From NCBI GenBank assembly GCA_034667245.1, contig JAXDKI010000256.1:1-27897 (forward strand): a stretch of DNA of 27,897 bases, given 5' to 3'. A program made the translations under genes and the position numbers. Of this stretch, positions 1 through 6,459 are shown piece by piece. Within the stretch, counting starts at the first letter, position 1, and each line of letters begins with the position of its first letter. Under the pieces are notes generated by a model, which saw nothing but the letters and a program-made list of their open reading frames with translations, searched no databases and had not been told where the DNA came from. The DNA comes from DATBFX01 sp034667245 (GTDB lineage: Bacteria > Chloroflexota > Chloroflexia > Thermomicrobiales > UBA6265).

Positions 1-195
1 GCTTGTCCGGCCCGCCCCACCGGGGCAGCCTCATCGGTGAGCATCCGTGTTCGGTTGGTCATGGCGATACCCTCACAGAGGAGACCCACTCGGGAGTCGG
101 GGCAGAATCCGAAATGCAACGGGATACGCAGACGCACCGTCGCGTTCCCACGGTCGCATTCCACGCCACCGGCGTTACACGTCCCGCACACCGTG

Positions 196-429
196 TTACG
201 TAAAACGTACGCCGCGCGGATTGCCCCGGATGGACTCGGTGTACTGGTCCTCATCGGGGTCTTCTCGAATGTAGCGCGCAATCAGTCTGTCGTCACGGGT
301 CAATAGAAGCAGCTCCGCCGCCATCGCGTGGTGGACGATGCATTGACAGGTCGCCGGCCGACAGTCGACATCCATTCTACACGCGTTGGTCTTGTCCGCT
401 TTGTAATCGTAAGCCATCCGCACAATCAC
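196..429 (-). CDS. possible small Cys-rich hypothetical protein
   Basis: I do not recognise a family. The frame encodes 77 residues from a GTG at 427-429, and an in-frame ATG four codons later gives 73. Four cysteines and a His pair fall in a short stretch (C-x4-C-x5-C-x-C, then HH), which could bind a metal. The C-terminal half is charged and ends in NPRGVRFT. The composition looks more protein-like than most shadow frames in this GC-rich DNA, and nothing else is coded here. However, there is no convincing Shine-Dalgarno sequence, so it may be spurious. The GT87 gene on the other strand starts about 175 nt away, so the two would be divergent. Confidence 0.35.
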   Translation of the reverse strand: MIVRMAYDYKADKTNACRMDVDCRPATCQCIVHHAMAAELLLLTRDDRLIARYIREDPDEDQYTESIRGNPRGVRFT

Positions 430-604
430 TCTATGTGCCTATCTGCCTTTCCGATTCGGCGGAAAGTGAGGAAGACCTTCGACTCTGGAAGGAACTGCCG
501 TTGAACCTCGGCTCCGCGCCGCCCGGCACGCCCTGTGCGCGACGGGCGAAAGCAAGGGAACTTGTGATGTCGAAGACGATGCGTATGGAAGGAAGAGGGC
601 CGCA

Positions 605-1936
605 ATGATTTCGGTGGCTCGGAGGACGCAGAGGATCACGAAAGCTCCCCGGCCATCGGCACGCGTCGTCAACGCCTGGCGCCTCTATGCGCTCCTCTCA
701 CTCGTTCCCATTGTGGTTTTTGCCAACATCGTTGCCGGCCCCGGATCGGAGCGGCCCTTCGATCCGCTCAAAGGGGTGGACTTCGGGGCGTTCTACGGTG
801 GCGCCACCCTCGTCCGCGAAGGGCATGCCCGCCAGCTTGGCGACATGGACGCCCAACGTGCGGTCCAGCATCGCATCCAGGAACGGGAGCGCACCGGCTG
901 GACCTGGTACAACGCGCTGCCGCACCCACCGGTGGCCAGCGTCCTGATCGCGTCGTTCGCCTGGCTGCCGCTCCGCACCGCCTACTGGCTCTTCGCGGCA
1001 CTCGGCCTCGTTGCGGCATCGATCGCGGCCTGGGTGTTGGCACGTGCCCTCTGCCCGCGCGTCCCGATCGCCGCCGCGCTTGTCCTCTTCGCCTTCGAAC
1101 CGATCTGGGACGTCGCCTGGTGGGGCCAGCTCGACAGCTTCCTCCTGCTGCCTGTCGCCATCGGCACAGTCATGCTGATGCGTGGCAGCGGTCACCGGTG
1201 TGACCTCGCGGCCGGCGCCCTGCTCGGCATGCTCGCGCTCAAGCCGATCTTCGTTCCGGTGCCGCTTCTTGCTCTCGCCTGGGGACGGCCACGTGCCGCC
1301 CTTGGCATGATGGCGACCGGGACCGCGCTCGCCGCCGCCTCGGTCGCCGTCGTCGGACCGCAGGGGATACGCGACTACCTCGAGCTGTCCCGCTACTACC
1401 AGCGCTTCGCCGGATCGCCCGCGATCGTCGAATGGCGCATGTACAACCTACGCGGCATGGCAATCCGCCTCGACCTCGGCGCGACCGAGCACGCCCGCTT
1501 GGTGATCGTCCTCGCCAGTTCGCTGCTCCTTGCCTTCCTGACCGTCCCCGTCGCCGGCCGAGCTCTCCGTGCTGGACAGGCGCCCGATCTCGCGATCGGC
1601 GCCATTGCGCTCGGCGCGTTGCTCACGGCCTACCACGTCCATGTCCAGAGTCTCGTCTTCCTCGTCGTGCCCATAGCGGCTTGGCTGGGCCGATCTCTGG
1701 CGGCCCAAACATCGTCGGCAGCACTGCTCTGGGCAATACCGGTCATCGCCGTTCATGCAGGAGCGGCGATGCTGCGACCCGAAAAGCCGTCGCCGTCACC
1801 GTCAGAGGCAGGGTTGGAAACCTACCTGACGGCGTGCTGCCTCGCGCTCCTCCTCGCATCGGTCCTCGCTCTAACCATCCCCGCCCTGACTCGCCGATTG
1901 ACCGGCTCGACGCCACGGGCCGGCGCCACGCCCTGA
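605..1936 (+). CDS. GT87/DUF2029 family membrane glycosyltransferase
   Basis: The 443-aa polytopic protein matches the DUF2029 (glycosyltransferase family 87, GT-C fold) pattern. After a first membrane segment (about residues 27-45) comes the extracytoplasmic loop with DFGAFYGGATLVREG, Asp59 being the likely catalytic or donor-binding acid. Next are YNALPHPPVAS, WWGQLDS (about 171-177) and an ALKP motif, followed by hydrophobic helices to the C-terminus. Family members transfer sugars, typically mannose, from polyprenyl-phosphate donors to lipid or polymer acceptors on the outer membrane face. The substrate here is not readable. The ATG at 605 is preceded by GGAAGAGGG, which supports this start. 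It is monocistronic: the next gene downstream is convergent and ends 7 nt past its stop. Confidence 0.85.
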   Translation: MISVARRTQRITKAPRPSARVVNAWRLYALLSLVPIVVFANIVAGPGSERPFDPLKGVDFGAFYGGATLVREGHARQLGDMDAQRAVQHRIQERERTGWTWYNALPHPPVASVLIASFAWLPLRTAYWLFAALGLVAASIAAWVLARALCPRVPIAAALVLFAFEPIWDVAWWGQLDSFLLLPVAIGTVMLMRGSGHRCDLAAGALLGMLALKPIFVPVPLLALAWGRPRAALGMMATGTALAAASVAVVGPQGIRDYLELSRYYQRFAGSPAIVEWRMYNLRGMAIRLDLGATEHARLVIVLASSLLLAFLTVPVAGRALRAGQAPDLAIGAIALGALLTAYHVHVQSLVFLVVPIAAWLGRSLAAQTSSAALLWAIPVIAVHAGAAMLRPEKPSPSPSEAGLETYLTACCLALLLASVLALTIPALTRRLTGSTPRAGATP

Positions 1937-1942
1937 CCTCTC

Positions 1943-2461
1943 CTAACTCCCGTCTGTCCAGGTGACGTCCAGGAATTCGTCGAGTGCGACCGGCGCCAGC
2001 GTGTCCTCAATCTGGACCAGGCGATAGCGATCGCGATGACGGTGGTAGTAATCGTCGTCTGCGTACTCATGGTCGCGGTGGTTGTCGTTGTGGAAGTGTC
2101 CGTGGACATTGAGCGTGCAACCCGGCGGCAGTGGCGTGATCGGCTTGTGGCTGAAGCAGACGCCCTGGTAAATGTAGTAGGTGCAGGCGAACGCAAACCC
2201 CTGCTCCATGTACCACTCCGGTCTTTGCCGGTCGTGATTGCCGAGGCAGAGGACCTTGCGGCCGTTCAGCTTCTTCAGCAGGCGGGGCAGATCGACGTCA
2301 CGCCCGAGCGCGACGTCGCCCAGGTGGAAAACCAAATCGCCCTTGCCGACGGAGGCGTTCCAACGCTCGATGAGGATCCTGTCGAACTGCTGCGGTCGGT
2401 TGTGGTACTTGATCATATTGGCGTGGCCGAAGTGCGTGTCGGCAATGACGTAGATTCTCAT
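1943..2461 (-). CDS. calcineurin-like metallophosphoesterase
   Basis: This 172-aa single-domain phosphoesterase resembles COG4186-type proteins. All dimetal motifs are visible: D8-x-H10 (ADTHFGH), GD49, GNHD at 74-77, H105 in SHKP, and GHFH at 121-124. It probably hydrolyses a phosphomonoester or phosphodiester in the cytoplasm; the substrate is unknown. Residues 124-148 form an unusual His/Asp/Arg/Tyr-rich stretch right after the last metal motif. The ATG at 2459-2461 places MRIYVIADTH at the N-terminus as is normal for the family, but it lacks a Shine-Dalgarno sequence. A TTG at 2489-2491, ten codons upstream, has GGGGAGG six nt before it and may be the true start. It lies 32-62 nt downstream of the PiT gene, so it is probably cotranscribed with it. 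Confidence 0.85.
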   Translation of the reverse strand: MRIYVIADTHFGHANMIKYHNRPQQFDRILIERWNASVGKGDLVFHLGDVALGRDVDLPRLLKKLNGRKVLCLGNHDRQRPEWYMEQGFAFACTYYIYQGVCFSHKPITPLPPGCTLNVHGHFHNDNHRDHEYADDDYYHRHRDRYRLVQIEDTLAPVALDEFLDVTWTDGS

Positions 2462-2523
2462 GCACCAATCGTAGAGTAGCCAGCTGACCAAACTCTATCC
2501 TCCCCAGGCGGGGAATAGGACGA

Positions 2524-3534
2524 CTAGTTGGTACCGGTCAGCAGGTGGAGAATCGAATAGAGCGCCCAGCCGCCGGCGACGCAGACCGGAATGGTGACCA
2601 CCCAGGCCGTCACGATCCGCCCGGCCACACCCCAACGGACCGCAGACGCGCGCCGTGTCGCGCCGACCCCCAAGATCGCCGACGAGATGACGTGAGTCGT
2701 CGAGACCGGGATGCCGAGGCGACTGGCAACCTCGATCACCGTCGCCGCCGCCGTCTCCGCCGCGAACCCGTCGATCGTCCGCAGCTCGACCACCTTCAAC
2801 CCCATCGTCCGCACGATCCGCCAACCCCCGACTGCGGTCCCCATCCCCATGGCCAGCGCCGCCGACAGGATGACCCAGAGCGGGACCTCCCACTCGCTGC
2901 CGCTCCACCCGTAGTACGACGCGAGCGCGAGCGTGAGCACGCCCATCGTCTTTTGGGCGTCGTTGCTGCCGTGGCTGAAGGCCATGAACGCCGCCGAGCC
3001 AATCTGGAGCCGACCGAAGATGCGGTTGACACGGGAGGGTCTCCGCCGGGCGACGAGCCAGAGCAACCCGAAGAGGATGAGGAACGCTCCGAGGAACCCG
3101 AGCAACGGCGAGGTGACCATGCCCTGGAGTACCTTTGTCACCCCATCCACGTTGATCGCGCCGGTCCCAGCCGCCGCCGATCCCGCGCCCACGATCGAGA
3201 AGACGAGCGCGTGGCTCGAGCTGGAAGGGATCCCGTACCACCAGGTGACCAGGTTCCAGGCGATAGCGGAGAGGAGCGCCGCGGCGACCAGTTGTTGGGT
3301 GGCAAGCTCGGGATCGATGATCCCTTTGCCGACAGTCGACGCCACCGCCGTCCCCGTCAGCGCTCCGGCGACGTTCAGCACGGCCGCCATCAGCACCGCC
3401 CGGCCGGGCGAGAGAACGCGCGTTGCGACGGACGTCGCGATCGCGTTGGCCGTGTCGTGGAACCCGTTGATGAAGTCGAAGGCCAGTCCGAGTGCGATGA
3501 TCAGGATCAGGACCAGCAACGCCGTATCAGGCAT
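2524..3534 (-). CDS. pit: PiT-family inorganic phosphate transporter
   Basis: The 336-aa PiT (PF01384) permease carries both inverted signature halves. The N-terminal half has FDFINGFHDTANAIATSV (about residues 19-36) and GIPSSSSHAL. The C-terminal half has FSHGSNDAQKTMG and GIPVSTTHV. The family imports phosphate, often as a metal-phosphate complex, driven by H+ or Na+. The frame extends further upstream, but the start is set at the ATG at 3532-3534. From there MPDTALL runs directly into the first membrane helix, and the ATG overlaps the stop of the DUF47 gene by 8 nt (ATGCCTGA), implying translational coupling. The pairing of DUF47 and PiT genes is conserved in many bacteria and supports the phosphate assignment over sulfate or other anions. 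Confidence 0.93.
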   Translation of the reverse strand: MPDTALLVLILIIALGLAFDFINGFHDTANAIATSVATRVLSPGRAVLMAAVLNVAGALTGTAVASTVGKGIIDPELATQQLVAAALLSAIAWNLVTWWYGIPSSSSHALVFSIVGAGSAAAGTGAINVDGVTKVLQGMVTSPLLGFLGAFLILFGLLWLVARRRPSRVNRIFGRLQIGSAAFMAFSHGSNDAQKTMGVLTLALASYYGWSGSEWEVPLWVILSAALAMGMGTAVGGWRIVRTMGLKVVELRTIDGFAAETAAATVIEVASRLGIPVSTTHVISSAILGVGATRRASAVRWGVAGRIVTAWVVTIPVCVAGGWALYSILHLLTGTN

Positions 3535-4168
3535 ATTTGATGAGGATCCCCTCGAGCGTATCTGCCACGTCCTCGCCCCGATCGGTCGCATCTTCGAGGA
3601 GAGCGTAGAGCTCACCCCAGCGGAGGGCGCAGACGAGTGCCGGGATCTCGGCCACCCCGTCGTAGAGTGCCGCCAGGGCGTTGCTGAGAATCTCGTCCCC
3701 CTCGTTCTCTAACCGGTGCAACTCCAGCACCTGGCGGCGCAGCTCCTCCGCATTGGCCCCCGTGCGCTCCAGCAACGGTATCGCTCGTGCGATCGTCTCG
3801 CCCTGCTCTTTCAGGATGCGGGCGAACAGCCGTGCCGGTTCCGCCGGCGCCCCAAGGCGATAGAGCCAGAGGCGCTTTCCGGCCTCTTCCATATCGTCGA
3901 CGAAGTTGTCGAGCGCTGTCGTCAAATCACGAATGTCGTCCCGATCGAGGGGGGTGACAAACGTGCTGTTGAGCGCGCTAAAAATGCGGTGGCTGATCTC
4001 GTCGCCCTGGTGCTCGAGATCCCGCAGGCGCCGGACCTTGCGCTCGGTGTCGCTGCTGTTGTCGACGACCTCGGCCAAGAGGCGCGCCGTCTCGGCCGCG
4101 TTCTCGGCGGCATCGCGGAAGTGCGTGAAAAACTGCTCGTCTCGCGGCAGGAACCGCGCAAGGACCAT
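3527..4168 (-). CDS. DUF47 family PhoU-like protein (PiT accessory)
   Basis: This 213-aa, mostly helical, acidic protein matches the DUF47/PhoU_div family (TIGR00153-like). Visible hallmarks are the N-terminal FLPRDEQFFTHF, an internal LRDLEHQGDEISHRIF segment, DDIRDLTTALDNFVDDMEEAG, and the repeated LENEGDEILSNAL and DATDRGEDVADTLEGI helices. DxxxD/E-type acidic motifs in these helices resemble the metal-cluster motifs of PhoU. It is thought to gate or regulate the coupled PiT transporter. The ATG at 4166-4168 is preceded by GGGGGA. It is the first gene of the DUF47-PiT-phosphoesterase operon, and a PHO-box-like direct repeat lies about 55-75 nt upstream. Confidence 0.92.
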   Translation of the reverse strand: MVLARFLPRDEQFFTHFRDAAENAAETARLLAEVVDNSSDTERKVRRLRDLEHQGDEISHRIFSALNSTFVTPLDRDDIRDLTTALDNFVDDMEEAGKRLWLYRLGAPAEPARLFARILKEQGETIARAIPLLERTGANAEELRRQVLELHRLENEGDEILSNALAALYDGVAEIPALVCALRWGELYALLEDATDRGEDVADTLEGILIKYA

Positions 4169-4220
4169 GATTCCCCCTTCGCTCGGCCGCTACATCCGGA
4201 CCGGAGCCGTTCAGGCTGAG

Positions 4221-4238
4221 GTTAACCTGTCCTTCACC
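4221..4238. promoter_or_regulatory. PHO-box-like 11-bp direct repeat upstream of DUF47-pit
   Basis: The plus strand reads GTTAACC (4221-4227), then four bases, then CTTCACC (4232-4238). The two heptamers start exactly 11 bp apart. Streptomyces PhoP boxes are 11-bp direct repeats of GTTCACC-like units, so this resembles such a site in front of a phosphate-transport operon. A further GTTCAGG at 4209-4215 is spaced 12 bp. An inverted repeat AACCTGT (4224-4230)/ACAGGTT (4246-4252) overlaps the region and is an alternative reading. Regulation by phosphate is inferred. Confidence 0.45.
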
Positions 4239-4524
4239 GTCCTGCACAGGTTGTACCCGGATGATGTGCATGGCGTCCGTACTGTCCGGTGGCTTGCCGA
4301 ACGCCTTGCCCGCATGCCCCGGCACGGACGGCGGTTCGATACTGCCAGGCGAGCGTGACTGAGGCGAGATAGAAAGTAATCCGAGCCCGCGCCAGGGTAG
4401 ACGTCATTGAGCTGCTGTCTTCAGCCATGAACGTCACCACGGAATCGGGACGCGAGTTCGGGCGGGGAGAGGACCGAGTTCCTAGAGATCCATCTCGCCT
4501 CAAAATACGCATATCGTGATAATG

Positions 4525-4533
4525 TGATACAAT
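4525..4533 (+). promoter_or_regulatory. extended -10 promoter of the 56-aa gene
   Basis: TGATACAAT fits the extended -10 consensus TGnTAnAAT and lies in an AT-rich island (about 4498-4535) unlike the surrounding GC-rich DNA. No good -35 hexamer is seen 17 bp upstream, as is usual for extended -10 promoters. It would give a leader of roughly 27 nt before the TTG start at 4567. Confidence 0.45.
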
Positions 4534-4566
4534 GATGGCAGGACGTATAGGACAAAGGAGACGACC

Positions 4567-4737
4567 TTGAAAACGCTGCTCGATCTGCTCAACCCGTTCC
4601 GTGCGACGAAGTCCCGCTTCGAACGCTACTACTCCGGCATCATCGGTTCCGGCTCGGGTTACCCGACCGCCGACGAGGCCCGGCGCGACCTGCGCACCTA
4701 CGACCGGGCTGCCGGCTACGCCCTCTGGTCGCGCTAA
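4567..4737 (+). CDS. small protein of unknown function (56 aa)
   Basis: The frame starts with TTG at 4567-4569 and is preceded by AAAGGAG (4554-4560) at an ideal 6-nt spacing. It encodes 56 residues ending ...AAGYALWSR before TAA. The N-terminus (LKTLLDLLNPF) could form an amphipathic helix. The middle is rich in Tyr, Gly and Ser (RYYSGIIGSGSGYPTADEA), followed by a charged helix-like segment (RRDLRTYDRAAGYAL). There is no signal peptide and no Cys. I do not recognise a family. The strong ribosome site, the extended -10 promoter and the perfect terminator 31 nt past the stop make this a confident small gene, probably well expressed. Confidence 0.7.
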   Translation: MKTLLDLLNPFRATKSRFERYYSGIIGSGSGYPTADEARRDLRTYDRAAGYALWSR

Positions 4738-4767
4738 GGACTGCCGTCCGAACGCGGAACGGTGAAA

Positions 4768-4813
4768 TCAAACGGAGAGGCCCCCGGCAATTGCCGGGGG
4801 CCTCTCCGTTTGA
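4768..4813. terminator. perfect 23-bp inverted-repeat bidirectional terminator
   Basis: Bases 4768-4790 and 4791-4813 are perfect reverse complements: TCAAACGGAGAGG...CCGGCAA, then TTGCCGG...CCTCTCCGTTTGA. The transcript would form a very stable GC-rich hairpin with an AATT turn. It sits between the convergent 56-aa gene (stop 4737) and the TSP3-repeat gene (stop 4841). A short T-rich flank (TTTGATTT) follows it in the minus direction, and only TTTGA in the plus direction. Confidence 0.9.
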
Positions 4814-4840
4814 GGTCCTCCACTCAAGGTGCTCTACTGC

Positions 4841-6055
4841 CTACGGGTGGCTGTTCGGATCATTCGGATCCTTATTTGCGCTCACTTCATCCCCATCCGC
4901 GAAGCCGTCGCCGTCGGTATCGGACTTCGTGGGATCTGTGCCGAAGGCGATCACCTCTGCCCCGTCATTCATCGCGTCGCCGTCCGTGTCCTGGCTGCTC
5001 GGATTGGTGCCACGATTGACCTCGTCGCCGTCGTCCAGTCCATCGTCGTCCGAGTCCGCATCGAGTGGTAGGGTCCCCGACTGGAAGACCTCGAAGCCGT
5101 CGGTCAACCCGTCGTCGTCCGAATCCGCGTCCTGCCGATCGGTGCCCCGCAGGTCCTCGTCGGCATTCGTCAGCCCGTCCCCGTCCGGATCGTCGTCGGG
5201 GCCATTCCCCGGCGGAGTGGACGTTGGTGCCGGCGGAGCCGACGTGGGTTGGGGCGCCTCCTCGGTCGCCGGGGGTGGTTCGGTTGCCGCGGCCGGTGAT
5301 GTCGGCGTCGGTCGGGACGCACGAACGGCACTCACCTCGGGACCGATCACAACAGCGACGAACGCCGAGCTCCCAGTAGCACTCGTCAGACGGAGATCGC
5401 CATCGAACGCCGCCGCCTCCCCGACCGCCAGTTCGACCGGCTTGTCGTCTCCGGCCTCCAACTTCAGCGTTCCGACAGTGACGAGGACGAGCACCGGATA
5501 CTCCGTGTCCTTCAGCTGGGCCGTCTCGTCGCGGGCAAGCACGTCCCGAACCAGGTCGATGTCGAAATCGCGGCCGGTGACCTCGAAGCCCTCGCTCCTG
5601 AACACGAGCCTCCCGCTTGCCGGCCGATCGACTTCAGCGGCCGACACCAGTTCCAGGGAGTAGAAACCGGCAGATCGCTTGCCGAGACCGGAGACCCCCG
5701 GCTCATCACCGTCCTCGATCAGGAACGCCTCGCCCGGTGCCAGCCGGTAGCGTTCGCCGCCCGCCCGGAGGAAGATAGCCGCCTTATCGGCGAGCACGAA
5801 GGCAAGTCCGAGTTCATCGTCGCGGGCCTCGGCCGGTGCCGGAGGCGCCTCCCGCTCCACCACCCGCCACGCGGCCGGCATCCGCGGCATCCGGGCCACT
5901 CCCTGCGCGATGACCCCGGCGTGCCCCTGCGCCGGTGAGGGTTCCTCGAGGTCGGCCGCCTGGAAGGCATGTCCTGCCGCAGCCGGAATCGCGAGTACGA
6001 GGCCCGCGAGGGCCAGCAGCGATTTGAGCGACCAACGGCGGTCTGTCGCAATCAT
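4841..6055 (-). CDS. secreted protein with C-terminal thrombospondin type-3 repeats
   Basis: The 404-aa protein starts with a signal peptide (basic n-region MIATDRRWSLK, hydrophobic core LLALAGLVLAIPAAAGHA, cleavage near residues 29-31). Residues about 80-245 look like two cupin-like beta-barrel halves (FLRAGGERYRLAPGEAFLIEDG and LKLEAGDDKPVELAVGEAAAF), a common small-molecule or sensor fold. A Pro/Thr/Ala-rich linker (about 250-285) leads to about five Ca2+-binding TSP3-type repeats with D-x-D-x-D-G cores (DPDGDGLTNADE, DADSDDDGLTDG, DADSDDDGLDDG, DTDGDAMNDG, DTDGDGFADG). Such repeats usually form a rigid calcium-dependent stalk at the surface. GGAGAGG precedes the ATG. It is divergent from the DUF4331 gene, sharing a 404-bp promoter region. 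The ligand is unknown. Confidence 0.8.
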   Translation of the reverse strand: MIATDRRWSLKSLLALAGLVLAIPAAAGHAFQAADLEEPSPAQGHAGVIAQGVARMPRMPAAWRVVEREAPPAPAEARDDELGLAFVLADKAAIFLRAGGERYRLAPGEAFLIEDGDEPGVSGLGKRSAGFYSLELVSAAEVDRPASGRLVFRSEGFEVTGRDFDIDLVRDVLARDETAQLKDTEYPVLVLVTVGTLKLEAGDDKPVELAVGEAAAFDGDLRLTSATGSSAFVAVVIGPEVSAVRASRPTPTSPAAATEPPPATEEAPQPTSAPPAPTSTPPGNGPDDDPDGDGLTNADEDLRGTDRQDADSDDDGLTDGFEVFQSGTLPLDADSDDDGLDDGDEVNRGTNPSSQDTDGDAMNDGAEVIAFGTDPTKSDTDGDGFADGDEVSANKDPNDPNSHP

Positions 6056-6459
6056 GGGCCTCTCCTAACCTCCATGTGAGCTCGGAAACGACGTCACTCC
6101 GCGTTCATCGGTTCGTGCCTGGTTCGTATCGTATCCCCAGTCGCCGAGCGGCGCGAGCAGGGTGCAGCTGGGTTCGCCAGACGTTGCTCAATCACGGCAT
6201 CACCCTTCACGCGTCGATCTACGAGTGATCCAACGAACCGCCCCTTCCGTACCAGGTACAGGTTCCGGGGACGGCACGACCATGAGGGACGCCGGCGACG
6301 GCCGGCACGCCCTTCTCAGGTCTTACACACGCACCGTGCGCCACGGGAGTCCGGAATCCCGCCCAGCGTTCGAGCGCTTCGCCATCACTCCAGTGAGCCA
6401 TTCGCCGCACCCGTCGTTCGACGGGACGACCACGGGATGAGGAAAGGAGACCCTCCCTC
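6056..6459. other. divergent intergenic region (TSP3 protein / DUF4331)
   Basis: This 404-bp region holds no supportable gene and must contain the promoters of both flanking genes. The only ordered structure I see is the GGTTCGT direct repeat annotated separately, and an 11-bp palindrome GTACCAGGTAC at 6249-6259 that could be chance. GGAAAGGAG at 6439-6449 is the ribosome site of the DUF4331 gene. Confidence 0.6.
6110..6127. promoter_or_regulatory. GGTTCGT direct repeat with 11-bp spacing
   Basis: GGTTCGT occurs at 6110-6116 and 6121-6127, exactly one helical turn apart. This is the architecture bound by OmpR-family regulators. It lies 55-72 nt upstream of the TSP3-repeat gene start at 6055. 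The heptamer differs from the TTCATC-type boxes near the response regulator, so a different regulator would be expected. Confidence 0.3.

Noticed and set aside
447..466. CTTTCCG/CGGAAAG hairpin considered as a terminator
   Set aside because: Only a 7-bp stem, no T-tract, and it lies upstream rather than downstream of both flanking genes.
6249..6259. GTACCAGGTAC palindrome considered as an operator
   Set aside because: A 5-bp-arm palindrome is expected by chance in a region of this size, and no second copy supports it.
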